This document shows, in pieces, positions 13,004-20,771 of a stretch of DNA of 64,000 nucleotides. The stretch is from Jeotgalibacillus salarius (GTDB lineage Bacteria; Bacillota; Bacilli; Bacillales; Jeotgalibacillaceae): contig NZ_SORX01000002.1 in the NCBI RefSeq assembly GCF_004405125.1, forward strand, positions 186,001-250,000, read 5' to 3'. The notes under the pieces were generated by a model. That model was not told the origin of the DNA. It saw nothing but the letters and a program-made list of their open reading frames with translations, and ran no database searches. The translations under genes and the position numbers were made by a program. How positions within the stretch are numbered: position 1 is the stretch's first letter; every line of letters begins with the position of its first letter.

Positions 13004-14673
13004 TTACAAATAAGTATGTAGAAGAATATATTCAACTCTATGAAGCCGGTAAAATAAAATTGAATAAAGAACGAATTGATCTGATTGAGTATTTACAGCG
13101 TTATGTGCTCAGTCGTGATGATTTGTATTTCGATGATGAAATGATTGAAAACTGCGTGAGGTTCATTGAAAAGTGGTATTTTCCCACTGAGCCTTTTCAG
13201 CGATTTTTAATTGCTTTCATCTTTTTGTTTTTCAAAAAAAATGATCGAGTCTTCTATCGTAAGTTTTTATGGATGATGGGCCGGGGCGCTGGTAAGAACG
13301 GAATCATTTCAGGCATTACACATTTCTTAACCAGTCCATTACATGGGATCCAGGAGTACAATATTTCAATTGTCGCCAACTCCGAAGAACAGGCAAAAAC
13401 TTCATTCGAAGAGACTTACAGCGTTATTGGTCGAAGCAGCACTTTAAAAGGTATGTGGTCCAGAACAAAAGAAAAGATCACGAATAAGAAAACGGAATCT
13501 ATTTTAAAGTTCCGTACTTCAAACGGCGAAACGAAAGATGGTCTGCGTGATGGTGCTGTTGTCTTTGACGAGGTTCACCGTTATGAAGGCAATAAAGACG
13601 TGCGGGTTCATATATCCGGTTTAGGTAAAAAGCAGAATCCGAGAGAGTTTTATATTGGAACAGACGGATATGTGCGTGACGGCTTCCTGGACAAAATGAA
13701 AGAAAAGGCTATGAAAGTTTTATCTGGTGGCGCCCGGCCAAACGCTCTGTTCCCCTTCATCTGTAAATTGGATGACGAAAATGAAATCGATGATGATGCT
13801 AATTGGGAAAAGTCGAATCCGATGTTATGTGAACCCAGGGGAACTTATGCTCAAGGATTGTTCGATACGATCTATGAAGAGTATGAAGATTTAGAGGATG
13901 ATCCAACGAATCGGGAAGAGTTCATGACAAAGCGAATGAACTTGCCTATGACCGATTTAGAGAGATCAGTCGCAACTTGGGAAGAGATATCATCCACAAA
14001 TCGAGAGGTACCTGATCTATTAAATGAAGAGTGCATTGGCTGTTTAGACTATGCGAGCATTAGAGACTTTGCTGCGTGTGGTCTTTTATTTCGTCAAAGT
14101 GATGATTACATTTTTAAAACTCATTCATATGCTCGAAAAGATTTCGTTGATAAGTATTACAGTTATTCTAAAAAACATGATGCTGAATTAGCCGGCAAGC
14201 GTAAGTTTGCACCGATTAAAGAATGGGAGCAGGAGGGTCTCATCACGATTGTGGACGGCCCGTCACTGGATCCAAACTTAATAGTTCAGTGGTTCGTAGA
14301 AATGAGACAGTTTTACATCATCAAAAAAATTATTGCGGATAATTTCAGAATGGAAATATTAAAACCTTTGTTTGAAGCTGAAGGGTTTGAAGTTGAGATC
14401 ATTCGAAATCCGAGAGCGATTCACAGTTTGCTGGCGCCGCGGATTGAGATGGCATTTGCAAATAAACAAATTATCTTTGGTGATAACCCACTGATGCGCT
14501 GGTACACACAAAATGTCCTTGTAGTTACTAAGAAAGACGGCAATAAAGAGTATCAGAAGAAAGAACCTATCAGACGTAAGACTGACGGTTTCCAAGCTTT
14601 CGTTCATGGCATGTACCGGGCGGATGAAATAGTCACAGGCGAGTCATTCATGCTGGCTGATATTAATTTCTAA
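13000..14673 (+). CDS. terL: Phage terminase large subunit
   Basis: 557 residues, normal for HK97-type large terminases. The ATPase domain carries Walker A G-R-G-A-G-K-N near 94-100 and Walker B V-V-F-D-E-V-H near 187-193. The RNase H-like nuclease domain begins at C-L-D-Y-A near 348, with further acidic residues near the end. It translocates DNA into the prohead and cuts at cos. It overlaps terS by ATGA and is followed by the portal gene after 13 bp. Confidence 0.95.
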   Translation: MITNKYVEEYIQLYEAGKIKLNKERIDLIEYLQRYVLSRDDLYFDDEMIENCVRFIEKWYFPTEPFQRFLIAFIFLFFKKNDRVFYRKFLWMMGRGAGKNGIISGITHFLTSPLHGIQEYNISIVANSEEQAKTSFEETYSVIGRSSTLKGMWSRTKEKITNKKTESILKFRTSNGETKDGLRDGAVVFDEVHRYEGNKDVRVHISGLGKKQNPREFYIGTDGYVRDGFLDKMKEKAMKVLSGGARPNALFPFICKLDDENEIDDDANWEKSNPMLCEPRGTYAQGLFDTIYEEYEDLEDDPTNREEFMTKRMNLPMTDLERSVATWEEISSTNREVPDLLNEECIGCLDYASIRDFAACGLLFRQSDDYIFKTHSYARKDFVDKYYSYSKKHDAELAGKRKFAPIKEWEQEGLITIVDGPSLDPNLIVQWFVEMRQFYIIKKIIADNFRMEILKPLFEAEGFEVEIIRNPRAIHSLLAPRIEMAFANKQIIFGDNPLMRWYTQNVLVVTKKDGNKEYQKKEPIRRKTDGFQAFVHGMYRADEIVTGESFMLADINF

Positions 14674-14686
14674 AGGGGGTGAGATA

Positions 14687-15832
14687 TTGGGGCTTATAGA
14701 TTCTATATTGAGAAAGAATAGCGCAGTGGCTTTTTCATTTGATTTGGAACTACTTCAAAATGACGCGAAACGAATTTACATGAAAAAATTAGCCATCGAC
14801 ACATGTGCTTCGTTTCTGGCCAGGACCATCAGTCAATCTGATTTCCGCGTAAAAGAAAAAGGCAGCTATAAAAAAAACGATTTGTATTACAGGTTAAATG
14901 TGCGACCGAATAAAAACATGACCGCCAGCACGTTTTGGCAGCAAGTTGTTTACAAGCTCGTTTATGACAATGAGTGCTTAATTATCCAAGCGGACGATGA
15001 AGATCTATTGATAGCAGATGACTTTGAACATAAAGAATATGCGGTCAAAGAAGATGTTTTTTCAAAAGTCGTCGTTAAAGACTGGGAATTCACTCGAACG
15101 TTCTTACAAAATGAAGTACTACATTTGCGTTACAGCAATGAAAAATTGTCGCCTTTGATCGACAGTTTATTCAATGATTATGGCGAATTGTTCGGGCGTC
15201 TTTTGACATCTCAAAAACGTAAAAATCAAATTCGTTCTACAGTCGATATGGACGCGAATACAGCCAAAAACGAACAGTCTTTGAATAAACTGCAAGAGTT
15301 TATTAACAAGATGTACAAGGCAGTCAGCGACAAAGATATTGCAATCATTCCTCAGATGCCGGGGTTCGGATATAAAGAACACTTCAGTGGTGGCGGTAAT
15401 GGAATTCAATCTGTGGACGAAATTAACAAAGTCACCAAAGGTTTTTTGGATCAGGTGGCACTCTCAATGCATATCCCGACCAGTCTGCTGTACGGCGACA
15501 TTGCAGATGTAGAGAAGCAAACCAAGAATTACATGATGTTCGCCGTCAATCCTTTTCTCAAAAAAATAAAAGATGAAGCTAATTACAAATTTTTTGAGAA
15601 GGCTGAATATATGAATGGTGATATGTTGGATATCAGGCCGATTTCCTATAATACGCTATTCGATATTGCGGATAAGGTTGACAAGCTTGTATCATCCGGA
15701 GCCTTCACTGGTAATGAAATTCGTGAAGAAGCCGGAAAAGAAAGATCAGACAATCCAAATCTTGATAAGCACTTCATCACCAAAAACTATACTGAAATCG
15801 GTTCACTTGAAGGGGGTGAGAATGAAAAATGA
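14687..15832 (+). CDS. HK97-family portal protein
   Basis: 381 residues from TTG 14687 with AAAGGGGGTGAG upstream. Features typical of PF04860: F-L-A-R-T-I-S near 44, L-N-V-R-P-N near 68, S-T-F-W-Q-Q, and the conserved M-H-I-P-T-S-L-L-Y-G-D near 265. Forms the twelve-part ring at the DNA entry vertex. It overlaps the protease gene by 4 bp. Confidence 0.93.
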   Translation: MGLIDSILRKNSAVAFSFDLELLQNDAKRIYMKKLAIDTCASFLARTISQSDFRVKEKGSYKKNDLYYRLNVRPNKNMTASTFWQQVVYKLVYDNECLIIQADDEDLLIADDFEHKEYAVKEDVFSKVVVKDWEFTRTFLQNEVLHLRYSNEKLSPLIDSLFNDYGELFGRLLTSQKRKNQIRSTVDMDANTAKNEQSLNKLQEFINKMYKAVSDKDIAIIPQMPGFGYKEHFSGGGNGIQSVDEINKVTKGFLDQVALSMHIPTSLLYGDIADVEKQTKNYMMFAVNPFLKKIKDEANYKFFEKAEYMNGDMLDIRPISYNTLFDIADKVDKLVSSGAFTGNEIREEAGKERSDNPNLDKHFITKNYTEIGSLEGGENEK

Positions 15833-16572
15833 AATTTCTAAAACTCAAAAACGAGAAGTATACTACTAAACTTAAAAGCATCCCTCATAACTTTGCTGTC
15901 GCTCATGATGATGAAAAAAGTGAATCTACCCTAACGATCTATGGCGTTATCGGAGATTCCTGGTGGGGAGACTCTACTTCAGCATCAGATGTTGATTATG
16001 CTTTAAGAGAAGCGGGAAATAATGATTTAGTTATTCACCTAAACTCTCCTGGTGGTGACGCTTTTGATGGGGTTGCTATTTATAATCGACTTAAAAAGCA
16101 TCCGGGTAAAATCACAGTGCATGTGGATGGATGGGCCTGCTCAGCAGCATCCATTATTGCAATGGCAGCTGACGAATTGATTATGGGTTACGGTGCCATG
16201 ATTATGATCCATGAAGCCAGTATTATTGTATGGGGCACCAAGAGAGATTTACGTAAGCAAGCTGATGTCATGGAAAAATTGGAATCAGGAATTATCGATA
16301 TCTATATGACTAAAGCTAATGTTGATCGTGAAGAAATGACCACAATGGTAGATGAGGAGAAATGGTTCAGCGCGAAAGAAGCACTGGATATTGGTTTTGC
16401 TACGGCAGTAGCTAGTGAGCCGGAAAAAGATATTGAAAATGTTGATGATGCATTAATCAATTCGTTACAGAATCAAATTGCAGCAATGCAAAATGAAATC
16501 ACTCAATTAAAAAATACTCAAACGGAAGATCCTGCACCTGTTAAACGTAACAGAGTTGTAAGGGTCTTTTAG
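15829..16572 (+). CDS. ClpP-like prohead protease (S14)
   Basis: 247 residues. ClpP fold signatures: L-N-S-P-G-G-D near 71-77, the nucleophile serine in A-C-S-A-A-S near 104-109 and the catalytic His in M-I-M-I-H-E-A near 125-130. The last 50 residues are helical and not part of the protease core; in related phages they may act as scaffold. It matures the capsid by cutting the N-terminal part of the major capsid protein encoded next. Confidence 0.93.
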   Translation: MKFLKLKNEKYTTKLKSIPHNFAVAHDDEKSESTLTIYGVIGDSWWGDSTSASDVDYALREAGNNDLVIHLNSPGGDAFDGVAIYNRLKKHPGKITVHVDGWACSAASIIAMAADELIMGYGAMIMIHEASIIVWGTKRDLRKQADVMEKLESGIIDIYMTKANVDREEMTTMVDEEKWFSAKEALDIGFATAVASEPEKDIENVDDALINSLQNQIAAMQNEITQLKNTQTEDPAPVKRNRVVRVF

Positions 16573-16598
16573 TTTACACAAAATTGGAGGAAACAAGA

Positions 16599-17759
16599 AT
16601 GACAATTAAATTTAACAAATCAGAAGCTTATAAGAATGCTAAAGAAAAGTTGACTGCTGTTCTTTCAAATGCTGAGGCAACTGATACAGAACAAACTGAA
16701 GCGTATGAGAACTACTTTGAAGCACTTCAAACAGAAGTAACTGCAGCCATCACAAAGCAGGTTAACAATGAAATGCTTGATCGTTCAATCCTTCAGCAGC
16801 GCGGCAAAAACGTTTTGACTTCAGAAGAAAATAAATTCTTCAATGAAGTGGTTATTTCAGGAGGTTTTGATGATGATTCTATCCTTCCTGTTACTACCCA
16901 GGAGCGTGTATTTGAGGACCTTGTTAAGGAACATCCTTTAATTGAAGCAATTGGCTTGGAGAACCTCGGAGCGGTCAAAAGATACATTGATGCGGATCCT
17001 ACAAAAACTTATGCATGGGGAGATCTATTCGGACCTATCGCAGGTCAAGTAGCAGCTGCGTTTACTGATGAAGAGGTAGGCTCACTGAAACTGACAGCAT
17101 TTGCAGTTATTCCGAATGACATGCTTGAACTTGGACCAGTGTGGATTGAGCGTTATGTTCGCGCCCTTCTTACTGAATCTTACAGCGTAGGTCTGGAATT
17201 TGGTCTTGTGAAAGGTGGCGGCTCTGTTGCGAAACAACCTGTCGGACTCCTAAAAAATGTGGATCCGGGAACTGGTGCAGTAACTGATAAAACTTCGAGC
17301 GGTACGTTAACTTTCACTCCTTCAGAAAACGGTGAAATTGTTGCAGGGGAACTGTTTGGAGTGGTGTCTGCTCTTTCTGTGGACGCTAAAGGCGACTCTG
17401 TAAAGGTAGATAATAAAGTTGTGATGGTAGTTAACTCTACTGATGCAATTGCCGTTAAATTCCGTAACACAATTCAAACTAATAACGGTCAGTGGGTAAT
17501 GTCACTACCATACAATCTAACAATGGTTGAATCTGATGAAATCCCTGCAGGTAAAGCGCTATTCTTTGTTAAAGGTCGATACAAAGCGAAACTGACTGGC
17601 GGAGTTAAAGTTAAGAAATTTGATCAGACTCTTGCTATTGAAGATGCAACACTTTATACGATGAAGCAGTTTGCGAATGGTAAGCCGAAAGATAACAAGG
17701 CTGCACTTGTTTATGACCTTGATATCAACTTTACTCCGGCAGAAGTACCAGCAGGCTAA
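16599..17759 (+). CDS. HK97-fold major capsid protein
   Basis: 386 residues from ATG 16599, preceded by TTGGAGGAAACAAGA. Residues 1-90 are helical and charged (delta/scaffold domain); the protease likely cuts after this. The rest shows HK97-fold sequence: V-T-T-Q-E-R-V-F-E-D-L near 105, A-F-A-V-I-P-N-D-M-L-E near 172 and a beta-rich C-terminus. An insertion rich in Gly/Thr/Ser near 225-265 may form a surface loop. Synthesis is favoured by a strong ribosome-binding site. Confidence 0.93.
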   Translation: MTIKFNKSEAYKNAKEKLTAVLSNAEATDTEQTEAYENYFEALQTEVTAAITKQVNNEMLDRSILQQRGKNVLTSEENKFFNEVVISGGFDDDSILPVTTQERVFEDLVKEHPLIEAIGLENLGAVKRYIDADPTKTYAWGDLFGPIAGQVAAAFTDEEVGSLKLTAFAVIPNDMLELGPVWIERYVRALLTESYSVGLEFGLVKGGGSVAKQPVGLLKNVDPGTGAVTDKTSSGTLTFTPSENGEIVAGELFGVVSALSVDAKGDSVKVDNKVVMVVNSTDAIAVKFRNTIQTNNGQWVMSLPYNLTMVESDEIPAGKALFFVKGRYKAKLTGGVKVKKFDQTLAIEDATLYTMKQFANGKPKDNKAALVYDLDINFTPAEVPAG

Positions 17760-17776
17760 GAAAGGAGTAATCATTG

Positions 17777-17941
17777 ATGGTTAAATTCAAAGTGTTGAAA
17801 ACCTTTAGGGACATCCACACTGATGAGAAGTATAAAAAGAATGATGAAATTGAAATGACTATAAAAAGAGCCGACGAGGTAGCAAAAAACCTTGACGGCT
17901 CTTATCTGTTAAGGGTTGATGAGAAAAAGGATAAGGAGTGA
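17777..17941 (+). CDS. Small head-region protein
   Basis: 54 residues, ATG 17777 to TGA 17939-17941, with AAAGGAG at 17761-17767. The sequence begins M-V-K-F-K-V-L-K-T-F-R-D, then Y-K-K-N-D-E-I-E-M, then L-L-R-V-D-E. This short SH3-like beta pattern is common just behind the capsid gene in Firmicutes phages. Function unknown; it could be a head decoration or connector accessory. Confidence 0.75.
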   Translation: MVKFKVLKTFRDIHTDEKYKKNDEIEMTIKRADEVAKNLDGSYLLRVDEKKDKE

Positions 17942-17946
17942 TGTAA

Positions 17947-18249
17947 ATGAGCATCACACCGGAGATCGTAACTCAATTTAAAGAAAGGATGCACCTGGGA
18001 GATTATGAAGATGATAACCTGGAGCGCATTCTTTCTGCGTCTGAAAAAGCGCTGCTTAAAGATTGCGGACCTTATGATATTGCAACTGATGAAGATTTTA
18101 AGGAGCTGGTCTATGAAAGGTCAAGATACGTTTATAACGATGCATTGGAGTTTTTTAATAAAAACTTCCAAAGCGAGATAAACGGATTAGGTTTAGATAA
18201 GGCGCTTGATGAAATTGTGCTGGAGGATGAAACGGATGAAACCATTTAA
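17947..18249 (+). CDS. Head-tail connector protein (gp6-like adaptor)
   Basis: 100 residues, helical throughout. The Y-E-D-D-N-L-E-R-I-L-S-A-S-E-K-A-L region and Y-E-R-S-R-Y-V-Y-N-D-A-L-E-F-F-N helix match the gp6/gp15-like adaptor family that forms the first ring below the portal. It follows the capsid genes and precedes the head-closure gene, as expected. Confidence 0.85.
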   Translation: MSITPEIVTQFKERMHLGDYEDDNLERILSASEKALLKDCGPYDIATDEDFKELVYERSRYVYNDALEFFNKNFQSEINGLGLDKALDEIVLEDETDETI

Positions 18250-18583
18250 GTATAATCCGAATAATCACTCCGGCCATTTCAGGCACAGGGTTATGTTCCA
18301 AAAGTATTCATCAGGCGGTAAGGATCCGGATGGTTTCCCTGTGGAAGGTTGGCAGGATGTAAAGGCAGCCTGGGCGATGATTAAAACTTTGAAGGGTACT
18401 GAATACTTTTCTGCCTCATCCACACAAAATGAAAATCAGATGCGGTTTATCATTCATTACACTGAGGGTTTGGATGAAGATATGAGAATCCTTTATGACA
18501 ATCGAGAATTTGATATTGAATCAATTCTAAATGATGAGGAAGAGAACAGAACCCTGACGATCATTGGCAACGAAAAACGATAA
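18236..18583 (+). CDS. Phage head closure protein (SPP1 gp16-like)
   Basis: 115 residues from ATG 18236, nine bases after TGGAGG and overlapping the adaptor gene by 14 bp. Pattern R-H-R-V-M-F-Q-K near 17 and W-Q-D-V-K-A-A-W-A-M-I near 38, then beta strands with M-R-F-I-I-H-Y and D-N-R-E-F-D-I-E-S-I. This is the head-completion family that seals the portal after packaging. Confidence 0.88.
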   Translation: MKPFKYNPNNHSGHFRHRVMFQKYSSGGKDPDGFPVEGWQDVKAAWAMIKTLKGTEYFSASSTQNENQMRFIIHYTEGLDEDMRILYDNREFDIESILNDEEENRTLTIIGNEKR

Positions 18584-18600
18584 CGGAGAGGTGACAGGAA

Positions 18601-18852
18601 ATGGCTCAATCATACAAAGTAAAACGATTATTTAAAGACACTGATAAACAGTATTATGGTAAGGATCAACTTTATACAAATACCTCACAAGCCCGAATTG
18701 ATGAATTAATCGATAAGGGTTTTTTAGTTGCTGCAGAAGAAGAAACTGAAGCTGAACTAAAACACTTGGGAGGCGGTCATTATGAATTACCTAATGGCGA
18801 AAAGGTTAGAGGTAAGGATAAAGCGATTGCCGCCCTGAATGATCAGTCATGA
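18601..18852 (+). CDS. Phage structural-region protein of unknown function
   Basis: 83 residues, GGAGAGGTGACAGGA before ATG 18601. The N-terminus has a beta pattern (Y-K-V-K-R-L-F-K-D-T-D) like that of the small head protein at 17777, then I-D-E-L-I-D-K-G-F-L-V, a repeat of the same fold type. The last 30 residues (L-G-G-G-H-Y-E-L-P-N-G-E-K-V-R-G-K-D-K-A) form a small beta-hairpin plus helix. No function can be assigned. Confidence 0.72.
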   Translation: MAQSYKVKRLFKDTDKQYYGKDQLYTNTSQARIDELIDKGFLVAAEEETEAELKHLGGGHYELPNGEKVRGKDKAIAALNDQS

Positions 18853-19226
18853 GGGTAGAGTTTGAGGGGGTTGACAGACTCTCTCAAAAACTAAAGGATA
18901 TGCAGATATTTGGTGAGGTGGAAGGCTCTGCATTAAACAAAAGTGCGGAACATTTAAAAAAGAAACTCACTGATAATGTATATAAATTGGGTCTTGATAG
19001 AAAGACAGGTAAAGCTGAAGAAAGTGTTCTCATTAGTGAGGTTCATGCCGGTAAGATTTTCATTGGTTTCAGTAACCAACAAAACGATGCTTTCTATATG
19101 TTCTTCCACGAATGGGGCACAAGCAAGATGCCAGCTCGTCCAATATTAAGACCAACTTTTTATCAGGAACTACAAGCTTTGAACCGAATCTTAAAAGAAG
19201 AACTGCAGAAAGGGATGGGGCTATGA
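18849..19226 (+). CDS. HK97 gp10-family tail/neck protein
   Basis: 125 residues, 4-bp overlap with the gene before. It opens with M-R-V-E-F-E-G-V-D-R-L-S-Q-K-L and contains F-F-H-E-W-G-T-S-K-M-P-A-R-P-I-L-R-P, the diagnostic 'E-x-G-T-x-x-x-x-A-x-P-F/I' motif of the HK97-gp10-like family. The protein belongs to the neck/tail completion set. Confidence 0.92.
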   Translation: MRVEFEGVDRLSQKLKDMQIFGEVEGSALNKSAEHLKKKLTDNVYKLGLDRKTGKAEESVLISEVHAGKIFIGFSNQQNDAFYMFFHEWGTSKMPARPILRPTFYQELQALNRILKEELQKGMGL

Positions 19227-19558
19227 GTGTCACCGGTGTAATCCAGAATGCACTTGCGCCGGTTACCGTTCCGACGGCGCTCCATTTTTACAGTGGATCG
19301 GCTACGACCTATGTGATCTACTTTGAGGTTGTGGACAGGCCTAACATTCACACGGATAACAAATTACAGAATACGCTCTCTAATGTACAGGTGAGCGTTT
19401 ATTCTAAAAGTAATTACAATGCACTGGTCTCTCAGGTAAAAGAGTTAATGGCAGAGGCGGAATTCTTATTTACTGGTGGCATTCCGGGATATGAGACAGA
19501 CACCGGCTATTACTATTATCACCTGACTTATAACTACTCAATGAAGCTCTCAGACTGA
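19223..19558 (+). CDS. Tail completion/terminator protein (DUF3168-like)
   Basis: 111 residues from ATG 19223, sharing ATGA with the preceding stop. The fold pattern (Y-V-I-Y-F-E-V-V, then N-V-Q-V-S-V-Y-S-K-S-N-Y-N-A-L) and the position between gp10-like and tail tube genes match the siphovirus tail terminator group. It would cap the tail tube at its head-proximal end. Confidence 0.8.
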   Translation: MSVTGVIQNALAPVTVPTALHFYSGSATTYVIYFEVVDRPNIHTDNKLQNTLSNVQVSVYSKSNYNALVSQVKELMAEAEFLFTGGIPGYETDTGYYYYHLTYNYSMKLSD

Positions 19559-19596
19559 GGGCTTTTTATTATTTGAAAAACAAGGAGGAAACATTA

Positions 19597-20160
19597 ATGT
19601 ATACAGGATTAGATAATTTTCACTATGCGATTTTGACGGATGACCCAAAGGGTGGACCAACTGTTTATGACACACCAGTAGCACTGAAAGGGGCAATGTC
19701 TTTTAATGAGACACCTACCACGAATATGGCTACACTTTACTCTGATAACGGCCCATCAGCAACTGCAAGCTCTAACGGACCAACAACTGTAGAAATTGGT
19801 ATTGCTGCACTGTCACTTGAAGATCGAGCTGCACTACTTGGCCAGAAAATTAACTCAGATGGTGCCTTAGTGCAGAGTCGTAATGACCGTGCACCGTATG
19901 TAGCATTTGGCTGTCGTCTAACAGGTGAAGATGAAGACGATGCGTACATCTGGCTCTATAAAGGTAAATTCAGCCGTCCGACTCAGACGAATAATACAAA
20001 AGGTGAATCACCTGAATTCCAGACACCGACTATCTCGGCTACGTTTATCGGACGTGACTCTGATGGACATGAAAAAATCCATATCGTTCAGGATGACTCG
20101 AATCAGGCTGTGATCGATGCATGGTTTGACGCTGTGTCTGAAGAAACACCAACGCCTTAA
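19597..20160 (+). CDS. Major tail (tube) protein, phi13 type
   Basis: 187 residues from ATG 19597 with CAAGGAGGAAAC upstream. Sequence pattern: an N-terminal strand with T-G-L-D-N-F-H-Y-A, a Ser/Thr-rich region (S-A-T-A-S-S-N-G-P-T-T-V), R-A-P-Y-V-A-F-G-C-R near 105, and K-G-K-F-S-R-P near 128. This is the phi13-family tail tube protein. The strong ribosome-binding site and the terminator behind it fit high-level production. Confidence 0.9.
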   Translation: MYTGLDNFHYAILTDDPKGGPTVYDTPVALKGAMSFNETPTTNMATLYSDNGPSATASSNGPTTVEIGIAALSLEDRAALLGQKINSDGALVQSRNDRAPYVAFGCRLTGEDEDDAYIWLYKGKFSRPTQTNNTKGESPEFQTPTISATFIGRDSDGHEKIHIVQDDSNQAVIDAWFDAVSEETPTP

Positions 20161-20173
20161 TCAACAAAGTGTA

Positions 20174-20204
20174 AGAGGGTCCTTCACGGGCTCTCTTTTT
20201 TCTA
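20174..20204 (+). terminator. Terminator (probably partial) behind the tail tube gene
   Basis: AGAGGGTCC and GGGCTCTCT pair over 9 bp (two G-T pairs) around a TTCAC loop, followed by TTTTTTCTATTT. It would reduce expression of the tail chaperone and tape measure relative to the tube protein. Confidence 0.7.
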
Positions 20205-20227
20205 TTTATCTATAAGGAGGAATTTTA

Positions 20228-20581
20228 GTGGAAATTATATTGAAAAATCTTGTAACGACTGATAATGACAACGGTGAAAAAGAAGTAAAGGTTGAAGAAA
20301 AAACATATCACTTACCTTACCCTCCAATGGGAGCATATTTAGATTATTTAGTGATATCGAAAAGAATTGAGAAGATCACGACTGACAATGTAAAAGAATA
20401 TGTGGGTTTGATTGTTCGTACATTTCAGCATCAATTTACAGAAGAGGAATTTATAAATGGGGTTGCACCGTATGAAATCTTTAAAGTAATTGGTCAATTT
20501 GTAAACGATCTTACTAAAGATCCGTACGCTGAACTAAAACCAAAGGATGAAGAGGGAAACGGAAAAAAGGAGAAAAAATAA
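20228..20581 (+). CDS. Tail assembly chaperone gpG-like
   Basis: 117 residues from GTG 20228 with AAGGAGGAATTTTA upstream. It is helical, with Y-P-P-M-G-A-Y-L-D-Y-L near 36 and a lysine-rich end (D-E-E-G-N-G-K-K-E-K-K). Position between tail tube and tape measure is that of lambda gpG. The 3' end carries a slippery heptamer that yields a longer product. Confidence 0.85.
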   Translation: MEIILKNLVTTDNDNGEKEVKVEEKTYHLPYPPMGAYLDYLVISKRIEKITTDNVKEYVGLIVRTFQHQFTEEEFINGVAPYEIFKVIGQFVNDLTKDPYAELKPKDEEGNGKKEKK

Positions 20582-20754
20582 CGCCTGATCGAATAAAAGA
20601 AATGTATCATTATCTGATTGATAAAGGTCATTCCTTGGAAGAAATTGATCAGATGGACTTCTGGCGTTATTTATTTGTAATGACTTTATCAAAACCTAAA
20701 GCAGATGGTGGTCAGTCGGCACCAGTAAAAGATTATGGATTCCTATTAATGTAA
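20228..20754 (+). CDS. Tail assembly chaperone gpGT-like, made by -1 frameshift
   Basis: At A-AAA-AAG (20563-20569), a -1 shift joins the gpG frame to a downstream frame running to TAA 20752-20754. The added part (about 61 residues) contains M-Y-H-Y-L-I-D-K-G-H-S-L-E-E-I-D-Q-M and F-W-R-Y-L-F-V-M, typical of gpT-like parts, which bind the tape measure protein. The second frame has no good ribosome-binding site of its own. The arrangement matches lambda gpG/gpGT and many Gram-positive siphoviruses. Confidence 0.85.
20563..20569 (+). promoter_or_regulatory. Slippery site A AAA AAG for programmed -1 frameshift
   Basis: Phased exactly as X-XXY-YYZ in the gpG frame, 10 bases before the gpG stop at 20579-20581. 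This is the best-known efficient bacterial slippery heptamer. Confidence 0.85.
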
Positions 20755-20771
20755 AGGAGTGAGGTGAAACC

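Noticed and set aside
15615-15869. 84-codon frame over the portal-protease junction
   Set aside because: Shadow of two overlapping well-supported genes.
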